Shown here: in pieces, positions 34,903-46,152 of the stretch
Position numbering within the stretch: position 1 is the first letter of the stretch
Layout: the number at the start of each line of letters is the position of its first letter
From: Gemmatimonadota bacterium
Lineage (GTDB): Bacteria; Gemmatimonadota; Gemmatimonadetes; Gemmatimonadales; Gemmatimonadaceae
DNA length: 64,000 nucleotides
Reading direction: 5' to 3'
Assembly (NCBI GenBank): GCA_016719105.1
Contig: JADKAQ010000001.1
Coordinates: 1-64,000 of the forward strand
The notes under the pieces: generated by a model
Seen by the model: the letters and a program-made list of their open reading frames with translations, nothing else
Database searches by the model: none
Told to the model about the DNA's origin: nothing
Made by a program: the position numbers and the translations under genes

Positions 34903-36744
34903 ATGGATATCCGCAACATCGCCATCATCGCGCACGTCGACCACGGGAAGACGACCCTGGTCGACAAGATGCTTCGGCAAGCTGGTGCATTCCGGGACAA
35001 TCAGGTCGTCGCTGAGCGCGTGATGGACTCCAATCCGCTCGAGCGTGAGCGGGGGATCACGATCCTCGCGAAGAACACCGCGGTCACCTGGAAGGGCACC
35101 AAGATCAACATCGTCGATACGCCCGGGCACGCCGACTTCGGCGGTGAAGTCGAGCGCATCCTCCGCATGGTCGACGGCGTCCTGCTCGTCGTCGATGCCT
35201 TCGACGGCCCGATGCCGCAGACCCGCTTCGTCCTGCGCAAGGCGCTCGACCTCAAGCGCCTGCCCATCGTGGTCATCAACAAGATCGATCGCCCTGGGGC
35301 CGAGCCGCTCCGGGTACACGATGAAGTGCTGGACCTGTTCATCGAACTCGAGGCCGACGACAGCATCCTCGACGCGCCCTTCATCTTCGCCTCCGCGCGC
35401 GAGGGGGTGGCCACCGCCGACCTGAGCGTCACGCCGGTCGACCTGGCCCCGCTGTTCGACGCGATCGTCGCCCACGTCCCGTCGCCGCCAAGCGAGACCG
35501 AGGGGACGTTCCAGATGCTCGTGTCGACGCTGGATTATTCGCCGTATCTCGGACGCCTCGCGGTGGGGCGGGTGGAGCGGGGGCGGGTCAAGCTGGGGCA
35601 GACGGTCGCCTTGCTGGCGAACGACCCCACGATTCCGGTCGTGACGTCGCGCGTGACCAAGCTGTACACGCACCAGGGGCTGGACCGCATCGAGGTGGAG
35701 GTCGCCGAGGCGGGCGACATCGTGGCGCTGGCCGGGCTGGAGGGGGTGGAGATCGGGAGTACGCTCTCGGACGTCGAGACCCAGGAGCGCATGGAGGGGA
35801 TCTCGGTCGAGGAGCCGACCATCTCCGTCGACCTGATGGTCAACAACTCGCCGTTCGCCGGGAAGGACGGGAAGTACGTGACCTCGCGGCAGCTCCGCGA
35901 GCGCCTGACGAAGGAGCTCGAGCGGAACGTGGCGCTCAAGGTGGAGGATACCGAGTCGACTGACACGTGGACGGTGTCTGGGCGCGGCGAACTCCACCTG
36001 TCGATCCTGATGGAGACGATGCGGCGGGAGGGGTACGAGTTCCAGGTGTCACGCCCGCGGGTCATCCCGCGGGAGGGCCCTAACGGCGAGAAGCTCGAGC
36101 CGTACGAGGAGCTGATGATTGACGTCCCGGAGGCGCATCTCGGGGTGGTGATCGAGAAGCTCGGGCCTCGGCGGGCGGAGCTGATCGACATGCGGAATCC
36201 GGGACAGGGGATGGTACGGGTACGCTATCGGATTCCGGCGCGCGGCTTGTTCGGCTATCGCAGCGAGTTCCTGACCGATACGCGCGGCACGGGGATCATC
36301 CACCACCGGTTCCTGGAGTACGGGGCGTGGGCGGGGACGCTGGAGGGGCGGACGCGTGGGACGCTGGTGTCGATGGAGCAGGGGAGCGTGGTGGCGTTTG
36401 CGCTGGGGAACCTGCAGGAGCGGTCGACACTGTTTGTGAGTCCCGGCGATGCGGTGTACGACGGGATGATCATCGGGGAGAATTCGCGTCCGGGCGACAT
36501 GGACGTGAATCCGACGAAGGAAAAGAAGCTGACGAACATGCGGTCGAAGTCAGCCGATGATGCGATTCAGTTGGAGCCGCCGCGGGAGTTGACGTTGGAA
36601 GGCGCGCTGGAGTACATAGAGGACGACGAGCTGATCGAGGTCACGCCGACCGCGGTACGATTGCGGAAGCGGATGTTGAATGCGATCGATCGCAAGAAGC
36701 TGTCCCGAGAGGTGAAGCGCGAACGGGAGCGCGCGTCATCGTAA
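34903..36744 (+). CDS. typA: Ribosome-binding GTPase TypA/BipA
   Basis: 613 residues, typical. Start at MDIRNIAIIAHVDHGKTTL (34903); an in-frame ATG at 34870 would add 11 residues. G-motifs: AHVDHGKTTL, DTPGHADFGGEVERIL, NKIDRPGA, SAREGV-like. EF-G-like domains III and V follow (SGRGELHLSILMETMRREGYEF), then the TypA C-terminal domain (NMRSKSADDAI). Acts in ribosome biogenesis and stress adaptation. Sits just upstream of the acidic protein and the 16S gene. Confidence 0.96.
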   Translation: MDIRNIAIIAHVDHGKTTLVDKMLRQAGAFRDNQVVAERVMDSNPLERERGITILAKNTAVTWKGTKINIVDTPGHADFGGEVERILRMVDGVLLVVDAFDGPMPQTRFVLRKALDLKRLPIVVINKIDRPGAEPLRVHDEVLDLFIELEADDSILDAPFIFASAREGVATADLSVTPVDLAPLFDAIVAHVPSPPSETEGTFQMLVSTLDYSPYLGRLAVGRVERGRVKLGQTVALLANDPTIPVVTSRVTKLYTHQGLDRIEVEVAEAGDIVALAGLEGVEIGSTLSDVETQERMEGISVEEPTISVDLMVNNSPFAGKDGKYVTSRQLRERLTKELERNVALKVEDTESTDTWTVSGRGELHLSILMETMRREGYEFQVSRPRVIPREGPNGEKLEPYEELMIDVPEAHLGVVIEKLGPRRAELIDMRNPGQGMVRVRYRIPARGLFGYRSEFLTDTRGTGIIHHRFLEYGAWAGTLEGRTRGTLVSMEQGSVVAFALGNLQERSTLFVSPGDAVYDGMIIGENSRPGDMDVNPTKEKKLTNMRSKSADDAIQLEPPRELTLEGALEYIEDDELIEVTPTAVRLRKRMLNAIDRKKLSREVKRERERASS

Positions 36745-36767
36745 TCTTCATCCAGGAGACTAAAGCA

Positions 36768-37112
36768 ATGTTGCCCGAGTTCGAGTCGTCGCAGGCGCAC
36801 GCCATGTTCGCGATGTCCCCCCGGCGTGAGGACGATGACGACTTTGACGACGCGGAGGAGGAAGAACTGGAGGAGGACGACGAGTTCGACGACCAGTTCG
36901 ACGATCCGGAGAAGGTGTCGTTGGAGGATGACGAGGAGGACGACGACGACTTCGAGGAGGATGAGGAGGACGACGAGGATGAGGACGAGGACGAGGATGA
37001 CGACGAGGAGGACGAGGATTTCGAGGACGACCTGATCGACCTGGACGACGAGTACGATGAGGACGAGGACGAGGATCGTTCGCGTCCGGGACCGGGGCGA
37101 TTCGAGGAGTAG
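36768..37112 (+). CDS. Extremely acidic low-complexity protein
   Basis: 114 residues; after MLPEFESSQAHAMFAMSPRR nearly every residue is Asp or Glu, broken by a few Phe and Leu. GGAG lies 9 bases before the ATG, and the gene begins 23 bases after typA, so it is likely co-transcribed with it. No fold is predicted by eye. Possible roles (nucleic-acid mimic, ribosome or RNA-polymerase binding, cation buffering) are speculation. It stops just before the 16S promoter. Confidence 0.6.
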   Translation: MLPEFESSQAHAMFAMSPRREDDDDFDDAEEEELEEDDEFDDQFDDPEKVSLEDDEEDDDDFEEDEEDDEDEDEDEDDDEEDEDFEDDLIDLDDEYDEDEDEDRSRPGPGRFEE

Positions 37113-37122
37113 ACGTCCCCAC

Positions 37123-37150
37123 TTGACGGGGTAGTTCTCTGTCTTATCTT
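37123..37150 (+). promoter_or_regulatory. Candidate sigma-70-type promoter of the 16S rRNA gene
   Basis: TTGACG (37123-37128) and TATCTT (37145-37150) are separated by 16 bases. They stand about 195 bases before the mature 16S end, in a stretch more AT-rich than the genes around it. Downstream, TGCTGTTTGAAAA (37180-37192) resembles the boxA antitermination site of rRNA leaders. Confidence 0.6.
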
Positions 37151-37344
37151 ACGCGTCCCCTCAGACCCTTGGGGGGACGTGCTGTTTGAAAATCGAGCGA
37201 GATGGTGTGCGAGGCTCTTGAAGATCCGCGGCGTTCGTGCGCTGCGGGGAGAGTCACAAACACGAATTGATTCCGGATGCAGTGACGGATCGCCGAGCGA
37301 TCGACTGATCCGAGACTGCGTTCGGTGAGCTTATGAATTGAATT

Positions 37345-38870
<1,526 letters not shown>

Positions 38871-38966
38871 ACGGAGCATCACTAGTAGACCCTTCGGGCA
38901 ACCGCTCGGGTCGAACGTCGCTCTCGTAGTCGCAACCCGCACACCATCCGCTCGATTCTCAATAAA

Positions 38967-39005
38967 ACAAACGCCCCGCATCCTCTCAGATCGCGGGGCG
39001 TTTGT
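38967..39005 (+). terminator. Rho-independent terminator after 16S rRNA
   Basis: Perfect 13-bp stem ACAAACGCCCCGC (38967-38979) and GCGGGGCGTTTGT (38993-39005) with a 13-base loop, followed by a T-rich run (CTTGT). About 97 bases after the 16S end. It could also act on the minus-strand TPR gene whose stop lies at 39086. Confidence 0.8.
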
Positions 39006-39085
39006 CTTGTCCGTCACACTCGAATCCACGCGCAGTGTACGACGCGTCGCACACGACCACAGGGCGGTCGCGCCCCGCGCCCCAC

Positions 39086-40282
39086 CTACCGGTCCGGAGA
39101 CTCCTGACGGCTGCCTAACGGGAGCGACACGCCAAGCCCTACCCGGCGGCGCGGCAACGGCGTCACGGCCAGCGTCACCCCACGGTCCTCGTTCCGCGCG
39201 ATGATCGCCTCCGCGCGTGAACGCGACCGGCGCGCATAGCTCGCCGACTCCAGCGCCGCCCCCGCCCACACCACCCCAGCCGCCGCCAGTCCGGCCAGCG
39301 CCATCGGGCGCGTCGTGCGCGTCAGCGAATCGGTGTACTGGTTCCCGAATGGGTCGGTGAAGCGGTCGGTCACCACCTCCTCCTTGGACGACAGCGCCAG
39401 CACCACCGCGCCGGCCACCGCCCCAAGGGCGAGCACGCCGACCACCGGACGCCCCGTGGACATCTGCCCCATGCCCGGGAAGAGCAGCCCCGCCCCGAAG
39501 GCCTGACGCGGGGCGTAGACACGGTCTGGCAGGCGCGCCATCGAGCTGCGCACCGTTGTCAGGTCCGACGCCTGCGGCGACAGCTCGAGGTACTTCTCGA
39601 AGTCCTGGATGGCCTGCGTGCGGTCACCACGCGCCGCGCGCGAGAGCGCCCGGTTGAAGTACGGCTCGGGGGCCGCAGGAACCTGTCGCGCCACCGCGGC
39701 GAAGGCCGAATCGGCGGCGAGGTACTGGCGGCGCTGCAGGAGCGCGACGCCGGAGCGGAAGTTCGCGCGCGCCTCGTCGACACGCGCCAGCTCCGTGGCC
39801 GGGGTGAGGCGCACGATGCGGCCGCGCACCTCGTCACCGTCGGGGGCCGACGGCGAGAGCGCCAGGTAGCGGCAGTACTCGCGCACCGCCGGGTTGCTCT
39901 CGGCCAACGCCTCCAGTTCGCGCCCCAGATAGTAGGCGACACGCGCGTTGCCCGGGACCAGGAGCGACGCCTTGGCGAAGGCATCGCGGGCCGCCGTGTG
40001 ATCGCCCTGCAGTGCGGCGTCCTGCGCGTCGTCGATCAGGCGGCGTGACTCGGACTCGGCGCTCGGCGCCGAGGCGCGCACCTGTGCCGGAGGAGGGAAG
40101 GCGGCGCAGCCGCTGACCCCCGAGGCCGCGAGCGCTGTCTTGACCGGGAGGCGAGCCGACTGCTGTGCGCCGACCGACGACGACGCGAGCAGCGCCGGCG
40201 AGAGCGTGATCGCGCCGAGCGTCAGCGCGTGCGCGAGCCGGCGCGAGACTTGGCGGAGGGGATGCGGCGAGACACGACTCAT
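39086..40282 (-). CDS. TPR-repeat protein with signal peptide and C-terminal membrane segments
   Basis: 398 residues. The ATG at 40282 overlaps the stop of the Big_2 lipoprotein gene. A signal peptide ends near VGAQQ. TPR-like helices occupy about residues 75-250 (AARDAFAKASLLVPGNARVAYYLGREL; RGDRTQAIQDFEKYLELSP). Two hydrophobic segments follow (VVGVLALGAVAGAVVLAL; MALAGLAAAGVVWAGAALE). Probably a scaffold on the outer face of the cell envelope, and last gene of the kinase/FHA/Big_2 group. No exact family recognised. Confidence 0.75.
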   Translation of the reverse strand: MSRVSPHPLRQVSRRLAHALTLGAITLSPALLASSSVGAQQSARLPVKTALAASGVSGCAAFPPPAQVRASAPSAESESRRLIDDAQDAALQGDHTAARDAFAKASLLVPGNARVAYYLGRELEALAESNPAVREYCRYLALSPSAPDGDEVRGRIVRLTPATELARVDEARANFRSGVALLQRRQYLAADSAFAAVARQVPAAPEPYFNRALSRAARGDRTQAIQDFEKYLELSPQASDLTTVRSSMARLPDRVYAPRQAFGAGLLFPGMGQMSTGRPVVGVLALGAVAGAVVLALSSKEEVVTDRFTDPFGNQYTDSLTRTTRPMALAGLAAAGVVWAGAALESASYARRSRSRAEAIIARNEDRGVTLAVTPLPRRRVGLGVSLPLGSRQESPDR

Positions 40283-43200
40283 TGCACCACCACCGAGGCC
40301 TTGTTGGATTGCACGCCTTCGCACGATGCCGTCACCGTGGGATCCGCCGAACCCGACGGCGCGACTCCCGTGATCGTGATGACCAGCTGGCCTGACGAAT
40401 CGGTGAGGCCGTCCTGCGGCGACCCCGCGATGGGCGTGGCGGGGACGGCGGTGAGCTTGTTGATGTCGTCAGATGCAATCGTGCAACGGCGCCCGGCGAG
40501 CGCGATCCCTCCGACGGCCGCCGACCGCACCTCGAGCATGAGCGACTTCGACGTCCCGGCGGTGACGGTCTCGCTCGATGGCGAGATGACGACGCTCCCG
40601 ATGGGGATGAGGGTCACGGTGAGGGCGGACGACCCCGAGGGGTTGGGATTGCCCGCCGTCCCCTGGCTGGTCGCGGTTGCCGTAATCTGGACCGGAGTGG
40701 CGGCGGTGGAGTCGACGCCCGCGACGGTGCCGTTTGTCGGGTTCACCGTGGCCTTCGCCACGTTGCCGCTCGACCAGGAGAACGTGTAGGTGTGTCCGGT
40801 GATCGCCACGCCGTTGGAGTCACGCGGTGTGGGCGTGAAGAGGAAGGCGCTGCTCCCCACCTGGATGCTGGCCGTCGTCGGCGCGAGCGTCACGCTTGCC
40901 ACGGGGACCGGCTTCACGACGACCGTGATAGGAGTCGTGGCCCCGATCCCGTCGACCGTTGCGGTGATGGTGGCGGTGCCGACGCTGACAGCCGTGATGC
41001 TCGCCGATCCCGCCGTCCCCGCCGCGACAGTGGCTACCGCCGGGTTGTTCGACGACCAGACGATGGTGCGCTGGCCGAGTCCGAGCGGGGCGTTCGATGC
41101 GTCGAAGGCCTGCACGGTGGCGGGGAAGGTGTGCGTGGGGTGCACGTTAGGTGGCTGTGTGGCCGAGACCTGCACCGACGCCACGGGGACGAGGCTCACG
41201 GTGAAGGGGATCGCCGTCGACGTCTTTCCTTCGGAGGTGGCGGTGATGTTCGTCGTCCCCGAGGCCACGGCGGTAACGAGCCCCGTGCTGCTGACGGTGG
41301 CGACGCTGGTCTGCGACGACGTGTACGTCACCAGACGACCGGTGAGCGCGGCATTGAAGCGGTCCTGCAGGACGACCGCGACCTGCTGTGTCTGTCCGAC
41401 GAAGACCGAGGAGTCCGGTGTCGTGATGGCGATGCTGTTGACCGGCTCCTGCACGAGGAGCGACTTGGTCCCCTGCCTGCCCTCGGCGTCGGCCTGGATG
41501 GTCGCGGTGCCGGCGGCCACGCCGGTGATGACCCCGGTCTGGGCTGCGGTGGCGACGAGTGCAGGCAACGCATTCCAGGTGATCGGGCGCCCCGTCAGGA
41601 CGTTGTTGCTGGCGTCGCGTAGCGTGGCGGTCGCCTGGATGTTGCCGTTCACGAAGATGGAGTCGACGCCGCCCGTTGCCACGGTGATGGACGAGACGGG
41701 GGCGAGGACGCGCACGGTGGTGCTGTTGGAGATGCCGTCGAACGGCGCGCTCGCCGTGATCGTGGCCTGGGCGCGCCCGCCGGGGGCCGAGACGCCGGTC
41801 ACGGTCGTGGAGATCGACCCGGTGCCGATGTTGGTCCCCACCGTCACGACGCTCGGCGTGAGCGACAGGATGGCGACGGTACGGCCGGCGATGGTCGAGT
41901 TGCTCGCGTCGCGTGCGGTGGCCACGAGCGCGGCGGTGCCGCCGATGAAGAACGAGTCGGGGGCGACCGTGAGCAGGATACTGCTGACGGGCTGCAGGAT
42001 CTTGAGCGTGGCCGACGGCTGGGTGGTGGTCCAGTCGGCCTGCACGGTCACCGTCCCCGGCGCATTGGGGGTGACGGTGGCGGTTGCACCTGACGGAGTG
42101 ATCGAGGCGAAGGTGGCGCCGCCGGTGAGCGACCACACGGGGGTGCGACCGCCTAACGCGGCCCCGCTGATGACGTTGCCGGCGGAGTCACGCGGGGTGG
42201 CGGTGTAGCTGCGGGCGTTGGCTCCCCCCGGGATGACCGAATCGGCCTGTGCGCCGGGGAGGGTGACGGTGGAGGCGCTACCGACGGCGACGAAGTCGGT
42301 GGGGACGGCGATGGAGTCGGTGACCGTGCCGCTTCCGCCCTGCGCCTGGGCGTAGACCTTCACCGTCGCGGGCGAGCCGTTGCCGGTGATCGTGACCTGC
42401 CCGTTGGTCGAGCTGGAGGCGGAGACGGAGATGCCGGAGTTCTCCGATGACCACGCGATGAGGCGGCCCGGGAGCGGATTGTTCGAGGCATCAAACGCCG
42501 TCGCCGTGACGGTGCGGGCGTACGCCGACCCGATGTGCAGCGTTCCGGGGAGCGGGGTGAAGGCCACTCGGGCCACCTGCACGGCGGTGATCGTGAGTGC
42601 GGCGGTGGCGGTGACGGGAGTGCCCTGTCCCGGCGAGGACGCGCTCACCGTGATGGTGCCTGTCCCTGCGGCAACGCCCGTGACGAGCCCGGTGGTCGCG
42701 TTGATCGTGGCGGCGTTGGCGGGGGAGGTCACCAGTGACCAGGAGACGGTTCGACCGGTCGCCGACAGCACCTGCCCGCCCGAGGAGTTCAGCGTGACGC
42801 TCGGCTGTGTCGTGAGTCCGACCGTCACGAGCGGGTTGTTCGGGAGGATCGTCGCGGTCGCCACCGGCGCGAAGGTGACGGTCACCGCCGACGTACCCGG
42901 TGTGGGGTTGGTTCCGTTGACTCCCTGACCCGGGGCCGAGGCGCTGATGGTGACCGTGCCTGGGACGTTGGCGGTCACCAGCCCGGTCTGACTTACCGAC
43001 GCGATCGCGTTGTTGCTCGAGGACCAGACGAGCGTGCGCCCCGTGAGGATGTTGTTGGCGGCATCGCGCGCGGTCGCCGTGAGCTGCAAGGTCTTGAGCT
43101 CCTCGACACTCACCGGCGTCGGCGACACCGAGATGCTCGCAATCGGCACCGCCGTCACCGAGACCGTCGAGACCCCCGTCACGCCGCCGATGGTCGCGCG

Positions 43201-45393
43201 AATGGTCGCCGTCCCCGTCCCGACGGTCGTGATCGTATTGGTATCCGCGGTGACCGAGGTGCCAACCGTCGCGACTGTCACCGCGCTCGAACTCCACGTG
43301 ACCGGCCGGCCGATGAGGATGTTGTTGCTGGCGTCCCGCGCCACCGCCGTCACCGCCTGCTTCTGCCCCAGCTGCAACGCCGCGGTGCTCGGCGTCAGCG
43401 TCACGCTGGCGACCGGGATGTTGGTGACGGTCACGAACGACTGCGCGATCACCCCTTCCACCGTCGCCTGCACGGTGACGGTGCCCGGGGCGAGGGCGGT
43501 GACGGTGCCACTGGTGCTGACCGAGGCGATCGCCTGGTTGGAGACCGCCCAGCCGATGTTGCGCCCGGTGAGCGAGAGCGGGGCACCGCTGGAATCGGCG
43601 AGCAGGAGGGTGAGCGTGAGCGTGGAGCCGACGGTGACGGTCGGCGCCCCGGGAATGATCGTCGCCGTGGCGACCGGGGTCGGCGTCACGGTGATCGGGG
43701 CCGTGCCCACCACGCCGTCGACCGTGGCCGTGACGTTGGCCGTCCCGGGGGCAATGCCGCTCACGAGCCCCGACGACGAGACCGACGCCACCGCGGGGGC
43801 CGACGAGTTCCACGAGACGGTGCGCCCCGTGATCGTGTTCCCCTGCGCGTCGACCGGCGTCGCCGACAGCTGCAGCGTCCGGGCCTGCGCGATACTCCCG
43901 CTCGGCGGCGAGATGCGCACGCTGGCCACGCCCACGCTGCTGACGGTGATCGAGACGCTGGTCGAGACCCCCTCGGAGGCGGCGAAGATCAGCGCCGACC
44001 CGGTGCCGACGGCGGTGACCAGCCCCGCCTGGGTGACGGTCGCGACGGACGGGGCGCCGGAGATCCAGGTAATGACGCGCCCAGGGAGCACGTTGTTCGA
44101 GGCGTCGCGCGCACTGGCCGAGAGCTGCAACGTGCCGCCCACGAGGAGCGTGCCCGAGCCCGGCGTGATGCTCAGCGACGCCACCGGGACCGGCGTCACG
44201 GTGATGGTCGCCGTCCCCGACTTGCCCCCCGTGCTGGCGCTGATGGTCGCCCGCCCGTTGGTGAGGGCGGTGACCAGCCCGCTGTTGGACACGGTGGCGA
44301 TCGTCGGCTGGTCGGTGTCCCAGGTGATGGCGCGTCCCGACAGGACGTTGCCCGCGCTGTCGACCACGCGGGCGGTGAGCTGCTGGACCTGTCCGGCGGC
44401 GAGCGTCGTCGTGCGCGGGGTGACGCTCACGGTGTCGACGGGGACGAGCGAGACGGTAAGACGCGACGTGGCGCTCCGGCCCTCACTGGCCGCGGTAATG
44501 GTCGCTGCTCCGGTCGCGAGCGCCGTCACCAGCCCGGTCGACGAGACCGACGCGACGGTGGGGGCGTTGGAGCTCCAGGTGATCGAGCGCCCGTTGAGCG
44601 CGTTTCCGGCGGCGTCGCGCGGGGTGGCGACGAGCTGCAGCGACTGCCCGAGGATGAGCGCGCCGGTGGCCGGGGTGAGCGATATGGATGCGATCGGGAC
44701 GGGCTGCACCGTGACGACCGATGCGCCGGCGACGCCGTCGACGGTAGCCGTGACGTTCGCGGCGCCGGCGGCGACGCCGGTGACGACGCCGGTCGACGTG
44801 ACGGTGGCGATGGTGGCGTTGCTGGTGGCCCAGATGACCGGACGTCCGGTCACGGTCGCTCCACCGGCGTCGAGCGCTTCGGCGCTGAGTGCCGTGGTGG
44901 TCCCGGCGACGATCGTGGCGGTCGACGGGGTGACGCGTACCAGGGAGACGGGGCGCGCGTTGACGGTGACCGGAAGGATCGCCGACTTGCCGCCGGCGCT
45001 GGCCGCGATCTGGGTCCCGCCCTGCGACACGGCGGTGACGAGCCCCGCCTGTGTCACGGTGGCGATCGCCGGGTTCTGCGACGACCAGAAGACCTGCCGA
45101 CTATCGAGCGCCTTCCCCGCGTCGTCGAGGACACGAATGCTGACATTGCGCGCCTCGCCCACGGTGAGGCTGAGCGAGAGCGGATTGGGTTCCAGCCGGG
45201 CGACGGTCTGGTCGTCGGGGGCGAACGGAGAATCGCACGAGACGAGCAGGAGTGCGTACGTCGCCGCCATCATCGCGCGCCTGGGTCCCATCGCGCCGAC
45301 CGTGCGCCGCCGGAAGCGCACGAGCGCCTGCGCCACGGAGGCGAGGCGCGTCGCGAGCGACGACGGCGGGGACGAAGGGCGCGACGGCATCAT
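40279..45393 (-). CDS. Giant lipoprotein with 18 tandem Big_2 (Ig-like) domains
   Basis: 1704 residues. An N-terminal lipoprotein signal (ATYALLLVSC, Cys near residue 53 from the first ATG) argues that the true start may be the Met at 45291. The rest is 18 consecutive bacterial Ig-like group 2 units of 82-105 residues, each with the pattern ...TVxxxxxxxLxAxxxDAxGNxLxGRxxxW, then VATVxxxGLVTAxxxGxATIxA. Repeats are diverged from each other, so not recently duplicated. Probably a long fibre projecting from the outer membrane, used in adhesion or contact. Lies 13 bases after the RCC1 stop and overlaps the TPR gene. Confidence 0.88.
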   Translation of the reverse strand: MMPSRPSSPPSSLATRLASVAQALVRFRRRTVGAMGPRRAMMAATYALLLVSCDSPFAPDDQTVARLEPNPLSLSLTVGEARNVSIRVLDDAGKALDSRQVFWSSQNPAIATVTQAGLVTAVSQGGTQIAASAGGKSAILPVTVNARPVSLVRVTPSTATIVAGTTTALSAEALDAGGATVTGRPVIWATSNATIATVTSTGVVTGVAAGAANVTATVDGVAGASVVTVQPVPIASISLTPATGALILGQSLQLVATPRDAAGNALNGRSITWSSNAPTVASVSSTGLVTALATGAATITAASEGRSATSRLTVSLVPVDTVSVTPRTTTLAAGQVQQLTARVVDSAGNVLSGRAITWDTDQPTIATVSNSGLVTALTNGRATISASTGGKSGTATITVTPVPVASLSITPGSGTLLVGGTLQLSASARDASNNVLPGRVITWISGAPSVATVTQAGLVTAVGTGSALIFAASEGVSTSVSITVSSVGVASVRISPPSGSIAQARTLQLSATPVDAQGNTITGRTVSWNSSAPAVASVSSSGLVSGIAPGTANVTATVDGVVGTAPITVTPTPVATATIIPGAPTVTVGSTLTLTLLLADSSGAPLSLTGRNIGWAVSNQAIASVSTSGTVTALAPGTVTVQATVEGVIAQSFVTVTNIPVASVTLTPSTAALQLGQKQAVTAVARDASNNILIGRPVTWSSSAVTVATVGTSVTADTNTITTVGTGTATIRATIGGVTGVSTVSVTAVPIASISVSPTPVSVEELKTLQLTATARDAANNILTGRTLVWSSSNNAIASVSQTGLVTANVPGTVTISASAPGQGVNGTNPTPGTSAVTVTFAPVATATILPNNPLVTVGLTTQPSVTLNSSGGQVLSATGRTVSWSLVTSPANAATINATTGLVTGVAAGTGTITVSASSPGQGTPVTATAALTITAVQVARVAFTPLPGTLHIGSAYARTVTATAFDASNNPLPGRLIAWSSENSGISVSASSSTNGQVTITGNGSPATVKVYAQAQGGSGTVTDSIAVPTDFVAVGSASTVTLPGAQADSVIPGGANARSYTATPRDSAGNVISGAALGGRTPVWSLTGGATFASITPSGATATVTPNAPGTVTVQADWTTTQPSATLKILQPVSSILLTVAPDSFFIGGTAALVATARDASNSTIAGRTVAILSLTPSVVTVGTNIGTGSISTTVTGVSAPGGRAQATITASAPFDGISNSTTVRVLAPVSSITVATGGVDSIFVNGNIQATATLRDASNNVLTGRPITWNALPALVATAAQTGVITGVAAGTATIQADAEGRQGTKSLLVQEPVNSIAITTPDSSVFVGQTQQVAVVLQDRFNAALTGRLVTYTSSQTSVATVSSTGLVTAVASGTTNITATSEGKTSTAIPFTVSLVPVASVQVSATQPPNVHPTHTFPATVQAFDASNAPLGLGQRTIVWSSNNPAVATVAAGTAGSASITAVSVGTATITATVDGIGATTPITVVVKPVPVASVTLAPTTASIQVGSSAFLFTPTPRDSNGVAITGHTYTFSWSSGNVAKATVNPTNGTVAGVDSTAATPVQITATATSQGTAGNPNPSGSSALTVTLIPIGSVVISPSSETVTAGTSKSLMLEVRSAAVGGIALAGRRCTIASDDINKLTAVPATPIAGSPQDGLTDSSGQLVITITGVAPSGSADPTVTASCEGVQSNKASVVVQ

Positions 45394-45405
45394 GCCTCGG
45401 GCAAC

Positions 45406-46152
45406 CTAACGACCGGGGAGGACGACGCGCGCGGGGGCGCTGGCGTTCTCGCGATCGCCGGCGCCGAGCTGTCCGTCGATGTTGTAGCCCCAGCAGAACC
45501 CCTCCCCAGACGATGTGACGGCGCAGGTGTGGGCTCCGCTGGCGTTGACCGCGGCGTACGAGGTCCCGCCGCGCACGGCCACCGGGCGCGAGCGATCGGC
45601 GTTGCCGCCGTCGCCCAGCTGTCCATACGTGTTGCGCCCCCAGCAGTAGGCGCGCCCGTCGCGACTGCGGGCGCAGCTGTGCAGCTGGCCGGCGGTGACG
45701 GTGGCGAAGGAGACGGCCCCCTCGACGCTCTGCGGCGTGTTGGCGTCGGTGGTGGAGCCGGTGCCGAGCTGCCCGAAGTTGTTGCGCCCCCAGCAGTAGA
45801 CGGTCCCCACGGTCGAGACGGCGCAGGTATGCTGGTTGCCGGCGGCGATGGAGACGAAGCGCTGGTCGGTCGCGACCTGCACGGGCGTGGCGCGGGAGGC
45901 GGTGGAGGCGTCGCCGAGCTGTCCGGCGTCGTTCTGCCCCCAGCACCAGGCGGTGCCATCGAGGGTGAGGGCGCAGGTGTGCGAGCGTCCCACGGTGAGG
46001 GCGCCGGCCACCATGCCTAACGGGACGGTGGCGGGGGTGGTGCGGGTGGCGCGCGACCCGTCGCCGAGCTGCCCGAGGGCGTTGCTCCCCCAGCACATCA
46101 CGGTCCCGCTGCGGGTGAGCCCGCACGAGTGCGAAGCGCCGGCGCGCATCAA
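45406..46152 (-). CDS. RCC1-repeat portion of the kinase gene (readable as a separate frame)
   Basis: As it stands, the sequence after the frameshift can be read alone from an ATG at 46152: 248 residues with five HSC...CWGxNxxGQLG repeats and no signal peptide of its own. Lack of an export signal, start in mid-repeat, and two more repeats coherent upstream in the same frame show it is the C-terminal end of the kinase protein and not an independent gene. Its TAG stop lies in a CGTTAGG heptamer. Confidence 0.7.
   Translation of the reverse strand: MMRAGASHSCGLTRSGTVMCWGSNALGQLGDGSRATRTTPATVPLGMVAGALTVGRSHTCALTLDGTAWCWGQNDAGQLGDASTASRATPVQVATDQRFVSIAAGNQHTCAVSTVGTVYCWGRNNFGQLGTGSTTDANTPQSVEGAVSFATVTAGQLHSCARSRDGRAYCWGRNTYGQLGDGGNADRSRPVAVRGGTSYAAVNASGAHTCAVTSSGEGFCWGYNIDGQLGAGDRENASAPARVVLPGR

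Noticed and set aside
43010..45409. Open frame of about 800 codons on the plus strand opposite the Big_2 gene
   Set aside because: It is the antisense image of a repetitive Val/Thr/Ala gene, with no start signal and no recognisable domain. The minus-strand protein is unambiguous.
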